A stretch of DNA of 64,000 nt from SW10 sp965657795 (lineage in GTDB: Bacteria > Verrucomicrobiota > Verrucomicrobiia > Verrucomicrobiales > Akkermansiaceae). Position 1 is the first letter of the stretch. Every line of letters begins with the position of its first letter. The stretch covers positions 62,001 to 126,000 of the forward strand of contig CBFHQJ010000001.1 in NCBI GenBank assembly GCA_965657795.1. Reading direction: 5' to 3'. The translations under genes and the position numbers were made by a program. The notes under the pieces were generated by a model. That model searched no databases and was not told the DNA's origin. It was given only the letters and a program-made list of their open reading frames with translations. Positions 34,780 to 43,237 of the stretch are shown one piece after another.

Positions 34780-35406
34780 ATGGCGACCATCTCATGTCCT
34801 CACTGCCAACAGCACTTTGAAGTCGAACTTCAGAGTGTGTCCCAAGACCTGCAATGTTCTGTATGCGAGGGCGAGTTTGAGGTTCCTGCTGCCGCGCCAC
34901 TTCAAGTGGCCCCGAAAAGGCCGACTCTCATTACGCAAGCTTCGGCTCCGGCTTCGATTCCAGTCACAAGTCCAGTGGTGGATCCCAATCAACCGCTCAA
35001 TCCCTATGCCGCTCCGGTGAGCGGTGCTTTGGCACCTCAAGTTGCGGTGCCAGTCTTTCATACCGGAATCGGACGGGGAATCTTCGTCGTTTTGCTATTT
35101 GCGCTGCTGGTCCTGCCAGTCGCTTTCGCAGCAGTGGCGGCTCGAGGCGGCCTCACCGGAATCATTCTCCTGATAGGGGTGACGATTCTGCTCTGGTTGT
35201 ACCCTTTCGCAAAACGACTTGAGAATATGGGCTACCACTCAGCATTTTGTCTTCTCATGTTGATACCCATTGTATCGATGTTTGTTTTGTTGGCCTGTCT
35301 CGTTCTGCCCACGGGATTTTCTCAAAATAAACGAATTGATGCCTTTGGGATTGTGATGATTGTCCTGATTGTTGGACTGATTGGGTGGGCGGTAGCCGTG
35401 GGGTGA
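34780..35406 (+). CDS. Zinc-ribbon membrane protein with NPYAAP motif
   Basis: 208 residues. The N-terminus is a zinc ribbon of two CxxC pairs (SCPHCQQHFEV and CSVCEGEFEV), followed by a Pro/Ala linker with LNPYAAPVSG at about residues 71-80, then four membrane segments (FVVLLFALLVLPVAFAAVA onward). The architecture resembles DUF805-like PVC proteins. The NPYAAP motif relates it loosely to the trio at 3185-5084. It lies 12 bases after the peptidase gene. Function unknown. Confidence 0.75.
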   Translation: MATISCPHCQQHFEVELQSVSQDLQCSVCEGEFEVPAAAPLQVAPKRPTLITQASAPASIPVTSPVVDPNQPLNPYAAPVSGALAPQVAVPVFHTGIGRGIFVVLLFALLVLPVAFAAVAARGGLTGIILLIGVTILLWLYPFAKRLENMGYHSAFCLLMLIPIVSMFVLLACLVLPTGFSQNKRIDAFGIVMIVLIVGLIGWAVAVG

Positions 35407-35423
35407 TTGACCAAGGGGGATTT

Positions 35424-36605
35424 TTATTTTTCCTGGTGGCCAAAGTAAAGAGCTCCCTCTGGATACGACTTGATCGTGATTCCACCGGGCAGGGTTCCCT
35501 TTGAAAGGGTGCGTCTTACGGGGTCATACTCAAGGAGAGTGGAGACGATTTCCCCGTGGCGAGTTTCAATGGGTTTCCAGTCGGGAGTTTTCAAGAGTTT
35601 GGCCATGGTTCTTGATCCGGCATCAGCTCTCACGGTGATTTTTAAAGGCTTGCCGTGGTGAAGTTTGGCGTTGATAGCTGCCGCCGCAAGAGCACTCCCC
35701 AATTCGACTGCGCTTTGATTGGCGATATTAAACCAGCCTTCAACAACGTCTGCCTTGATGGAGGCGCCGATTGAAATTGCCTTTTGGTGTCCAAGGAGGG
35801 GATTGAGCTCAAGTGAGAACTGATAACCAGGGAACACGTTGTAAAAGTGACTGTGAGGCATCGATAGGTTTTTGAAAACTCCTATCGAATTGCCCATCCA
35901 GATGGGTATCAGGTGGAGAGGTTGGGCGTCTTGGACAAAGCTCCCGGTTGTGACCGGGATGATCAGAGGCTTCTTTTTGGGGGTGAGATGTAGAGGGTTC
36001 TTCTTGGGAAAGATCACGTGACGCGTTCCAAACTGGTCGGTTTTCAAAAAACTCTCTCCGACGGGAGTTGGAGTGATGGGCTTGTTGTCTTTCCCTGGTC
36101 TCGTAACATAATTTTTTTCGAAGGGTTTGGCCCAAGCATCGTCACTCTTGTTTTCGGTTACGATTCGCAGGTCCAGCGGGCGATCAGGACTTGCATAACA
36201 AGATAGAAGGAAACAGTGAATGGTCGCGGCCAAAACCTCGGGCTTGGTGTGTGGACTGTAGGCTGGAGCGGGCCAGTCCTTGATGTGAATTTCGACAGGA
36301 GATCCGGGGACGTTTGTCCCATCGATTGGTCGAACCAAGATGCCGAAAACTGAAGCAAGGTTGTGGTTGGTCTCTATGCCTTTGTCCCATTCAATGGCGC
36401 CGTTTAGAAAGGGGAGTGGCGCTGAAATTTTGCTGTGGATTCCGTAACCATAGTTGTTGTAGATCAGCGATTGAGTGAGGGGGACACATCCAGGGAGCGA
36501 TTCCGAGACCAGATTTGCAGGCTGATGAATAAATGAAAAATCAGCGTTGGAGGCCCTGGAAAGTGGGGAGAGGATGAGGGCTGCGAGAAGGAAAAGAATT
36601 CTCAT
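35424..36605 (-). CDS. Secreted protein of unknown function
   Basis: 393 residues with a signal peptide (ILFLLAALILSPLSRAS). The mature part is globular and mixed alpha/beta with two notable regions: KKKPLIIPVTTGSFV and FYNVFPGYQFSLELNPLLGH, and a lysine/proline-rich middle (FPKKNPLHLTPKKKP). There are three Cys (CVPL, CFLLSC), suitable for a disulphide. No family or active-site motif is recognised. The next gene on the strand, the radical SAM gene, is 13 bases upstream, so the two may share an operon. Confidence 0.65.
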   Translation of the reverse strand: MRILFLLAALILSPLSRASNADFSFIHQPANLVSESLPGCVPLTQSLIYNNYGYGIHSKISAPLPFLNGAIEWDKGIETNHNLASVFGILVRPIDGTNVPGSPVEIHIKDWPAPAYSPHTKPEVLAATIHCFLLSCYASPDRPLDLRIVTENKSDDAWAKPFEKNYVTRPGKDNKPITPTPVGESFLKTDQFGTRHVIFPKKNPLHLTPKKKPLIIPVTTGSFVQDAQPLHLIPIWMGNSIGVFKNLSMPHSHFYNVFPGYQFSLELNPLLGHQKAISIGASIKADVVEGWFNIANQSAVELGSALAAAAINAKLHHGKPLKITVRADAGSRTMAKLLKTPDWKPIETRHGEIVSTLLEYDPVRRTLSKGTLPGGITIKSYPEGALYFGHQEK

Positions 36606-36618
36606 TTAGAGGAAACGC

Positions 36619-37971
36619 CTAATGACTGGAGCTTCTCTCACGTGCCCGTCTTTGTTGGCGTTCTTTGACATTTTTGCGGAGATGGCGTCGGAAGCTGCGG
36701 TAGCGTTCGGCTACGAATTCCTCGTCGTAGATTTTGGTGAGGAGGTTCATGTAGCCGGTGCGGAGTTCTTCGACGGACATGGAGTCGGGCTGGAAGTTGA
36801 TGTCGAAGAGGGTGCAGGTTTCGGAAGCGTCTTGAGCGAGGATGCGGCCTTCTTCGGTCAGGCGTTGATGCAGCGGGGTGCCCGGGAAGGGGGTGAGGTA
36901 GGTCATTTGGACGTCGTAAAGTCCGCTCTTTTCGACGAAGTCGAGGACGTTGCTGAAGCTCTCGGGGCCATCGCCATCCATGCCGAAGATGAAGCAGCCG
37001 TTCACGGTGACACCGTGTTTCTGAATCGTTTCGACCGCACGCAGGTATTGATCAGTGCGGCGGGCCTTCCAGTTGGATTTCTTTTCAACTCCATCCATGG
37101 TGGCGAAGGTGGGGCTCTCGAAGCCGATGAGGATTTGCTGGCAGCCGGCGTCACGCATCATTTTGATGAGGTCTTCATCGTTGGTCACGGAGAGATCGGT
37201 TTCGGTGAACCAACGGACTTGTTCCTTGGCGAGAGCCTTCATGAGTGCCTTGCCGTGTCGCTTGTCGGCGAAGGTGTTATCGTCGGCGAACTCGATGAAG
37301 GGGCGTTGGTAGAGTTCCTTAAGCAGGCGGATTTCGGCGATGACCCGCTCGACCGGTTTGACGCGGAACTTGGGCGAGAGTCGCATCGAGGCGGCGCAGA
37401 ATTCGCAGGAAAGCGGGCATCCGCGTTGGCTCTGCACGGTGAAGCGCGGGTAGCGGTCGGGGTTAAGGAGTTCGAAGCGGGGGATGGGTGATTTTGAGAA
37501 ATCGAAGGGGCCGATTGCTTTGGCGTTGTAGGTTGCTTGCAAGTTGTTGGAAAGGAGGTCGGCCATCATCTGCGGCCAAATCACTTCGCCTTCACCAATG
37601 GCGAGGCAATCGACGTGCTTTTGCGCTTCGAGCGGATTGAGAGTGGCGTGGAGGCCGCCGAGGATGACGGTGGTGCCGATCTCGCGAAAGCGGGCGGCGA
37701 GGCGGTAGGCTTCCTTGGCGGTGGCGGTGAGAGTTGAAAGCGCGACGGCGTCGAAGTGAGTGGGAAGGTTGTCCTGATCGACGTCGCGAACTTCGAGGTA
37801 TTCCACCTCGATTTCATCGGGCGTCATTCCAGCGAGGGTGAGGAGGCCGAGTGAGGGAAGGGCCTCGATCTCTTTGGCGCGTCCGCTGAGGCTGGGGAAG
37901 CTGAGTCCTTTGGCCAGGATTTCAGCATCGCAAACCCGGAGTCCGCTGATGGCAATGAGTCCGATTTTCAT
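36619..37971 (-). CDS. B12-binding radical SAM protein
   Basis: 450 residues. An N-terminal cobalamin-binding Rossmann domain (FDAVALSTLTATAKEAY, TTVILGGLHATLNP; no DxHxxG, as is common in this group) and a radical SAM barrel with the cluster motif CPLSCEFC at about residues 184-191, followed by GFESPTFATMDGVEKK and the C-terminal FGMDGDGPESF. The order resembles class B methylthiotransferase-like or BchE/HpnP-like enzymes that modify lipids or pigments. The tail is rich in Arg (RRHLRKNVKERQQRRARER). A small four-helix membrane protein precedes it and may be its partner. The substrate is unknown. Confidence 0.88.
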   Translation of the reverse strand: MKIGLIAISGLRVCDAEILAKGLSFPSLSGRAKEIEALPSLGLLTLAGMTPDEIEVEYLEVRDVDQDNLPTHFDAVALSTLTATAKEAYRLAARFREIGTTVILGGLHATLNPLEAQKHVDCLAIGEGEVIWPQMMADLLSNNLQATYNAKAIGPFDFSKSPIPRFELLNPDRYPRFTVQSQRGCPLSCEFCAASMRLSPKFRVKPVERVIAEIRLLKELYQRPFIEFADDNTFADKRHGKALMKALAKEQVRWFTETDLSVTNDEDLIKMMRDAGCQQILIGFESPTFATMDGVEKKSNWKARRTDQYLRAVETIQKHGVTVNGCFIFGMDGDGPESFSNVLDFVEKSGLYDVQMTYLTPFPGTPLHQRLTEEGRILAQDASETCTLFDINFQPDSMSVEELRTGYMNLLTKIYDEEFVAERYRSFRRHLRKNVKERQQRRARERSSSH

Positions 37972-37974
37972 GAC

Positions 37975-38358
37975 TTAATTTGAGAAGAAAAGGATGACGC
38001 AAATTCCGGTGGCGGCACCGAGAACCGGAATGAAGAAGAGGTGGCGGAAGGGCTTTTTCCAGGCGGTGAGGCCGCAGACGGAGGGCATACCAAAGAGCGC
38101 GATGGAGAGTCCGATGACACCGATGCGGGCGTGGTCGGAAGCAACGCCCATGGGGCCGATGGAGAGTCCGTAAAAGAGAGTGATGAGTCCAATTCCGAAG
38201 AAAGAAATGTGCCCGAGTCTCACGAAGCGGCGGGCATGAGCAGCGTATCCGCCGAGCCAATTCTCACGGTGGAAGAGGAGTCCCATGATGGCCCCACTGA
38301 TGACTCCGAGAAGCATGCCGATCCAGCCGAGCTTGAGGGCGAGAAGTTCTGTTTCCAT
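37975..38358 (-). CDS. Small polytopic membrane protein
   Basis: 127 residues with four membrane segments (LGWIGMLLGVISGAIMGLLF, HISFFGIGLITLFYGLSI, ARIGVIGLSIALFGMP and FIPVLGAATGICVILFF). His and Arg residues sit between segments 1 and 2 (HARRFVRLGH), as in some haem or quinone-linked membrane proteins, but no family is recognised. It ends 3 bases before the radical SAM gene on the same strand, so joint translation is likely. Confidence 0.7.
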   Translation of the reverse strand: METELLALKLGWIGMLLGVISGAIMGLLFHRENWLGGYAAHARRFVRLGHISFFGIGLITLFYGLSIGPMGVASDHARIGVIGLSIALFGMPSVCGLTAWKKPFRHLFFIPVLGAATGICVILFFSN

Positions 38359-38416
38359 GTTCGGGTTTTATCATGGAGCTTTGGTTGGCGGGTATTGATA
38401 AAAGAATGGTCGAAGA

Positions 38417-39595
38417 TCACTCTGGTTGATCTTTGGAATGCTCATTCTCTGGAGGGTTCGTTGGTTCATATTCGGGCGCGAATTTTTCCACGAACTCATG
38501 AACGTAGGGAGCTTCGTGATATCTCTCGAGAATAGTAGTAATCCAATCTTCTTTTACTTTTGGATGAAGATCTTCGAGCCAAATTCGCACGTGTTCTTCC
38601 AATTCGTCACGGATCCAATCTGGCCAGGTGTTGTGATGAACGAGAACTCTGACTGCCAAGGGAGTGCCATAAAATGCATATTTGCTCAGGAGGCGGCGAT
38701 GAGGTGGGAAATCTGTCTTGTCGATTGACTCGGTGAAGACTTGGGCTTCTTGGTATTGCCGTTCTTCGATCAGGTTTTGGAACTTCGTGAGATTTCGAAG
38801 TCGCTTTTGAGGTTGGGTTGAAGCGACAAGCCAGAGTGCGATGATGGTGACGGCGACGATCCAGGTGGGGCGAGAGATTTTAGGTGGATTCTCCACTGGT
38901 GGGTATTTCCGAATCTCGCCGCGCTTGGAGAAGAAGATGAGAAGGCAGGCTGCGATGAAAAGAAAGAAGGAGCCTGCGGTGACAGCTTGGGTGGCTTTGT
39001 AGAGAAAGCTTTCGGCAGTGGTGAGTTTCATCCCGCCCATGATGCCGACGATGCTGACTGACTTGATAAAAGTGGCGAAGAACATCTCGATCGAAGCCGG
39101 GATGCTGATGAGGCAGAAGGCTCTCAGCGGGGTGAAGTTGAAGAGAACGATAATGACCCGCATCATTAAGATGAGTCGCCAGAAGGAGACGATGAGGAGG
39201 ACGGCGAAGTTGAACTGGGTGGCGACCAGGGCGGTCGTGAATTGTTCGACCGGGATGCCGTAAAGCCAGGCCAACGGTGCGGTCATGGCGAAGCAGCGAA
39301 GAAAGGGGAAGTAGTTTGAGGAAGGAGTAGGGATGCTTTTAAGAGCGCCTTGATTCAGCCCACCCAAGGATTTGACAAAGGAGAAGATGAAGAAAGATGA
39401 GAAAAAGGTCATCGCAAAGGGGCCGAAGATCCAGAGGGGCTCCCGGACCAGGATGTGGTGGTCGTAGTTTCGGGCAAGACCGGCGGAGACGATGAAAAGG
39501 GCTGCGAGGAAGAAGGCGCTTTTCGAAGATGCGATTTTCTCAATGGCATCGCGTTTGCCAACGAGGAAGCGGGCGATGGTTTTTGGGGTAATCAT
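38417..39595 (-). CDS. Membrane protein of unknown function
   Basis: 392 residues. A cytoplasmic start followed by about six membrane segments in the first 250 residues (FFLAALFIVSAGLARNYD, WIFGPFAMTFFSSFFIFSFV and so on), then a seventh (WIVAVTIIALWLVASTQP) and a soluble C-terminal domain of about 120 residues that is acidic and Trp-rich (NTWPDWIRDELEEHVRIWLE), ending in a charged tail. The region resembles YIP1-type membrane proteins only in general layout. No function assigned. A palindromic element separates it from tsaD. Confidence 0.65.
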   Translation of the reverse strand: MITPKTIARFLVGKRDAIEKIASSKSAFFLAALFIVSAGLARNYDHHILVREPLWIFGPFAMTFFSSFFIFSFVKSLGGLNQGALKSIPTPSSNYFPFLRCFAMTAPLAWLYGIPVEQFTTALVATQFNFAVLLIVSFWRLILMMRVIIVLFNFTPLRAFCLISIPASIEMFFATFIKSVSIVGIMGGMKLTTAESFLYKATQAVTAGSFFLFIAACLLIFFSKRGEIRKYPPVENPPKISRPTWIVAVTIIALWLVASTQPQKRLRNLTKFQNLIEERQYQEAQVFTESIDKTDFPPHRRLLSKYAFYGTPLAVRVLVHHNTWPDWIRDELEEHVRIWLEDLHPKVKEDWITTILERYHEAPYVHEFVEKFAPEYEPTNPPENEHSKDQPE

Positions 39596-39606
39596 GGGGA
39601 AGGAGG

Positions 39607-39672
39607 TAGCCGAAAGCTCCTGCTTTCGGCTTCTTACTAGGGTGGTTCCGAAAGTGGGAGCTTTCGGCTACG
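39607..39672. repeat. REP-like palindromic element
   Basis: A perfect 15-bp inverted repeat: GTAGCCGAAAGCTCC at 39607-39621 and GGAGCTTTCGGCTAC at 39658-39672. Inside, AGCCGAAAGC/GCTTTCGGCT (39609-39632) forms a 10-bp hairpin with a 4-nt loop, and CCGAAAG/CTTTCGG (39649-39668) forms a second. The right arm includes the stop codon of tsaD (39668-39670). There is no T tract, so it is not a standard terminator. Confidence 0.75.
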
Positions 39673-40681
39673 TGGGGATTGCTGCGAGCGCGAGATTGGG
39701 GTCAATGCCGATTTCGAGAGGGTCGGGGGGCCGGTTTTCGGAGGCGAGGAGGGCGGCGAAAGCGATCATGCCTGCGTTGTCGGTTGTGAGCGCGGGAGGA
39801 GTGGGTTGCACTTTCATGCCGTTGTTTTTAGCAGCGATGGAGAGGGCTTCCTGCAGGGTGCGGTTGCAGGCGACACCGCCGGAAAGGGTGATTAAATGGT
39901 GGCCGGACTCGCGGGCGGTTTTGATCGTTTTTTTGACGAGGGTGTCGATGACTGCGGCTTGGAAGGAGGCGCAGATATCGGCGAGGTGAGCCTGGGGATC
40001 GTCGAGCTTTTGAAGCTGATAGAGGACGGCGGTTTTTAGGCCCGAGAAAGAGAAATTAAAGGGGGCGTCTTTGAGGTGGGCTCGGGGAAAGGCAAAGGCT
40101 TTTGGGTTGCCTTCGCGGGCATGCTTTTCGATTTCAGGACCGCCGGGATAGGGAAGCTTGAGCATGCGGCCGACCTTGTCGAAGGCTTCGCCGGCGGCGT
40201 CATCGATGGTGCGACCAATGAGTTGGTATTTTCCGTGACCCTGCACATCGATGAGCATGGTATGGCCGCCGGAAACGATGAGGCCGAGGTGAGGTGGGAT
40301 TGCTCCTTCTTCGAGGAAAGGTGAAAGGAGATGACCTTCCATGTGGTTGATGCCGAAGAAGGGTTTTCCGGAAGCGGCGGCGAGGCCTTTGGCATAAGCG
40401 AGGCCGACGAGAAGGGAGGAGGCGAGGCCGGGGCCGCGGGTGGCGGCGAAGGCGGTGATGTCATCGAGGGCGACTCCGGCGGCATCGAGCGCTTTTTGTA
40501 CGAGGGGACGAATGCGCTGGGCGTGATTGCGGCAGGCGACTTCGGGGACGACGCCGCCGTATTCGCGATGGATTTCGATTTGGGAAGAAATGAGCGAGGT
40601 GAGAAGCTCGGGAGTTGTTCCCTCACGGCGAATGATGGCGACCGCGGTTTCGTCGCAGGAGGATTCGATGGCGAGGATCAT
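39668..40681 (-). CDS. tsaD: tRNA N6-threonylcarbamoyladenosine transferase subunit
   Basis: 337 residues, standard length. ASKHA-fold ATPase with ILAIESSCDETAVAII, metal-binding HMEGH (GINHMEGHL) at about residue 107-112, LIVSGGHTMLI, and GGVACNRTLQEAL. It transfers threonylcarbamoyl from TsaC-made threonylcarbamoyl-AMP to A37 of tRNAs that read ANN codons, acting with TsaB and TsaE (not in the window). Its start is 9 bases after the stop of the prenyltransferase gene, so the two may share a transcript. Its stop lies inside a REP-like palindrome. Confidence 0.97.
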   Translation of the reverse strand: MILAIESSCDETAVAIIRREGTTPELLTSLISSQIEIHREYGGVVPEVACRNHAQRIRPLVQKALDAAGVALDDITAFAATRGPGLASSLLVGLAYAKGLAAASGKPFFGINHMEGHLLSPFLEEGAIPPHLGLIVSGGHTMLIDVQGHGKYQLIGRTIDDAAGEAFDKVGRMLKLPYPGGPEIEKHAREGNPKAFAFPRAHLKDAPFNFSFSGLKTAVLYQLQKLDDPQAHLADICASFQAAVIDTLVKKTIKTARESGHHLITLSGGVACNRTLQEALSIAAKNNGMKVQPTPPALTTDNAGMIAFAALLASENRPPDPLEIGIDPNLALAAIPT

Positions 40682-40690
40682 TATTTTTCT

Positions 40691-41605
40691 CTACGTGGCA
40701 GGGGCAATTTTTTGAAGTCCGAGGGCGGCGAGGGCGAGGAGAGGGCAGATGACCCAAAAGGCGGGTGGAGTCAGGACGAAGACGAGAAGGTAATCCACAA
40801 GAGGAATGGCTGCAAGAGTGCGTGAGACGAAGGAGCCGACGTCGTGGTTGGAGCGGAGCCGTCTCACGATGAAGGCGAGCACCGCGATAAAAAGGACGAG
40901 TGGAGGAAGGACGTTGCCGTTGTTGGTGAGGAGGAGTGGGCCGGAGAATAAAAAAACGGGAGCGCAGAGGCAAAGAATAGGTAAGGTCTTGCGAGCATCG
41001 CTGATGGGATCTTTTGAGGTCTCGGCACGGGCGGTGAGGGAGATGCCAAGAATGTAGCCGCCGAGGCCGAGACCGAGAAGAACCAAGAGGGCGGTAATTT
41101 GGTTTCCGGATTGCGTGAATTGATCCCACGAGAGGAGTGAGAAAGCGGCGGTCGGGTAGATGAGAGCGCGCGCTCCGGCCATGAAGAAGAAGCTGGCGGG
41201 GTGGATCTTGTGCCACTTGGTGTAGGCAAGAATGCAGATGACGATGCCAAGCGCGAAGAGCCCGGCGGGAAGGCTGACGAAGGTGCTCAGTGCGAGCCCT
41301 CCGCCCATCAAAAGGATAGAGAAAATGAGAATGGTTTGGCGGGGCCAGCGACCGGATGGGATGGGGCGGTCGGGACGGGTTTTGGTATCGAAGTCGAGGT
41401 CGTGCCAGTCGTTAAAAAAACAACCTCCGAGATAGAGGCAGGAAAGAGCGACTCCGATCAGGGTCAGGCAGGTCGGGCAGAGATGGGCTTGATCTCGAAA
41501 GGCGGCCCAACCGACGAGGATGCCGAGAAGTCCGTTTGACCAGACGGTGGGCAGATTGGCGAAGCGGCTCATGGCGAGCAGGTCGATGGCTTTTTGGCGG
41601 GTCAT
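40691..41605 (-). CDS. UbiA-family prenyltransferase
   Basis: 304 residues from ATG 41605 (an in-frame start at 41626 is also possible). Eight or nine membrane segments with the first Asp-rich motif in NDWHDLDFDTKTRPDRPIPS, typical of UbiA proteins. The second Asp motif is weak (TSKDPISDARKTLPI keeps two Asp). The family moves an isoprenoid chain to an aromatic or other acceptor in the membrane; the acceptor is not clear, and no quinone or pigment genes are adjacent. The short upstream overlap with tsaD suggests co-transcription. Confidence 0.85.
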   Translation of the reverse strand: MTRQKAIDLLAMSRFANLPTVWSNGLLGILVGWAAFRDQAHLCPTCLTLIGVALSCLYLGGCFFNDWHDLDFDTKTRPDRPIPSGRWPRQTILIFSILLMGGGLALSTFVSLPAGLFALGIVICILAYTKWHKIHPASFFFMAGARALIYPTAAFSLLSWDQFTQSGNQITALLVLLGLGLGGYILGISLTARAETSKDPISDARKTLPILCLCAPVFLFSGPLLLTNNGNVLPPLVLFIAVLAFIVRRLRSNHDVGSFVSRTLAAIPLVDYLLVFVLTPPAFWVICPLLALAALGLQKIAPAT

Positions 41606-41704
41606 GGTTGGTTCGGAGAAGAGCAAGCAGGGGTGGAGTTTGGAAGTCTAATCGTGAGCTGGTTTCTTTGCTCGTCAGATTAGGTGGAGAGAGGGCAGAC
41701 TCGA

Positions 41705-42763
41705 ATGATGAAGCGATGCTTGTTGATTTTCTTGTGTGGAATGGGGTGGTTGTCTGCCAGAAGCTGGACCAAGGGGCTGGCAGTTCATTGGGTGACGGAC
41801 AATCCCAAGGCAGTTTCGGTTTTTAATGAGAAGACCGGGGCGCGGATTGGTGATTTGAAGAAGGGAAGGCTTCAGCAGGAGTTTGAAAACTTTCAGGCGA
41901 TCGAGTGGTCGATTCGTGATGGGGACGAGAAAGTTCTGGAAAAGGGAACGGCGAAGGTCGAGAGCTACGAGTATTCCAAGGATTCGCTGGTACAAAAGGT
42001 GCCGCAGGGAAGGGTGACCAAGCATACCTGGAATAAGAGCAAGATTTATCCGGGGACAGAGCGCGAGTATTTGGTCTATGTTCCGGCACAGTATGACGAG
42101 TCCAAGCCAGCAGCGCTGATGGTTTTTCAAGACGGGCTTCGGCATGCCGATCCGGAGGGGAATCTGCGCGCGACGACGGTGATGGATAATCTGATCGCAA
42201 GCGGTGAGATGCCGGTGACGATCGGGGTTTTTATCAATCCGGGACGCTTTCAAAAACAGGGTCCGAAGGAGAAACCGAGAAACCGCAGTGTCGAATATGA
42301 TTCGCTGGGCGATACCTATGCCCGCTTTTTGTTGGAGGAAATCCTCCCTGAAGTTGAAAAGAGCTACAAGCTTAGCGATGATCCGGAGATGCGTGGAATT
42401 GCAGGCGGTTCGTCGGGCGGGATTTGTGCCTGGACGGTTTGCTGGGAGAAGCCGGAGTCGTTCCGGAAGGCGTTGATCTGGGTGGGGACTTTTGTCGATA
42501 TTCGCGGTGGGCATAACTATCCACCGATGGTTCGCAAGACCGAGAAGAAGCCGATCCGAGCCTACCTTCTCGCGGGCGAGAACGATCTCGATAACAAATA
42601 TGGAAACTGGCCGCTTGCGAACAAGCAGATGGCGGCGGCCTTAAAGTATTCGGGCTACGATTATCATTTCCACTATGGAAAGTGTTTCCATGGTTCCAAG
42701 GCGGCGGGAGCGAAGCTGCCGGAGATGATGAAGTGGCTCTGGCGGGATTGGAAGGGGAAGTAG
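41705..42763 (+). CDS. Secreted esterase of alpha/beta-hydrolase fold (Fes/esterase-D-like)
   Basis: 352 residues from ATG 41705 (a GTG at 41684 is also in frame). Signal peptide KRCLLIFLCGMGWLSARS. An N-terminal beta-rich domain of about 90 residues is followed by the esterase domain: REYLVYVPAQYDESKPAAL, MVFQDGLRH, nucleophile elbow GIAGGSSGGICAW (Ser in GGSSGG), Asp in AGENDLDNKYGNW and His in KCFHGSKAAG. The layout is like feruloyl- or siderophore-esterases and carbohydrate esterase family 1, so it may deacylate a polysaccharide or siderophore. It stands alone, divergent from the prenyltransferase gene. Confidence 0.85.
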   Translation: MMKRCLLIFLCGMGWLSARSWTKGLAVHWVTDNPKAVSVFNEKTGARIGDLKKGRLQQEFENFQAIEWSIRDGDEKVLEKGTAKVESYEYSKDSLVQKVPQGRVTKHTWNKSKIYPGTEREYLVYVPAQYDESKPAALMVFQDGLRHADPEGNLRATTVMDNLIASGEMPVTIGVFINPGRFQKQGPKEKPRNRSVEYDSLGDTYARFLLEEILPEVEKSYKLSDDPEMRGIAGGSSGGICAWTVCWEKPESFRKALIWVGTFVDIRGGHNYPPMVRKTEKKPIRAYLLAGENDLDNKYGNWPLANKQMAAALKYSGYDYHFHYGKCFHGSKAAGAKLPEMMKWLWRDWKGK

Positions 42764-42794
42764 TGCGGGGGGGAAGCCTGTGCTACGATTCGGC

Positions 42795-43175
42795 CTAGAC
42801 GAGGAAGGGTACCTTGAAGGCTTCTTCGAAATCGTAAGCTTCGTCAAAGTCTTCCAGTTTATCGGAGTCCTGTTTTCCGAACACTCCGTGCTCGATGAAG
42901 AGGAAGACGATTTCGCCAACATGGCGGCATTGGGTGATGCCCCAGTCTTCGAGCAGGGTGGCTCCCATTGGGCCGTATTCCTGCAAGACGTAATCGCGAA
43001 AACCGAGGAGAAGTTCGTGGCCGCTGACGTGCCGTTTTTCGTTGCCGGCATCTTTGGCCAGACGGTCGACGGTGAAATCGAGAGTTTCCCTAACGAGGAA
43101 ATACGCCCCAGGCTGAAAACGCTTTTCCTTCTCCAGAATGGAGGAAACGGCGTGTTCGAATTGATTGTGCTGCAT
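42795..43175 (-). CDS. Minf_1886 family protein
   Basis: 126 residues. Conserved wording of a small family largely restricted to Planctomycetota and Verrucomicrobiota (TIGR04138): FQPGAYFLVRETLDFTVDRL, RHVSGHELLLGFRDY, EYGPMGATLLEDWGI, GEIVFLFIEHGVFGK and the closing YDFEEAFKVPF. Function unknown. It is transcribed after rpoD, from which a terminator separates it, so it probably has its own promoter or depends on read-through. Confidence 0.88.
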   Translation of the reverse strand: MQHNQFEHAVSSILEKEKRFQPGAYFLVRETLDFTVDRLAKDAGNEKRHVSGHELLLGFRDYVLQEYGPMGATLLEDWGITQCRHVGEIVFLFIEHGVFGKQDSDKLEDFDEAYDFEEAFKVPFLV

Positions 43176-43194
43176 CTGGAAATATTTACTTCAA

Positions 43195-43227
43195 AAAAGC
43201 CCGCCGTTTTTCAACCGGCGGGCTTTT
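43195..43227 (-). terminator. Rho-independent terminator after rpoD
   Basis: AAAAGCCCGCCG (43195-43206) pairs perfectly with CGGCGGGCTTTT (43216-43227) across a 9-nt loop. Read on the minus strand it follows the rpoD stop and ends in a run of T. Being symmetric in A/T flanks it may also work in the opposite direction. Confidence 0.9.
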
Positions 43228-43237
43228 GAAAATTTGC

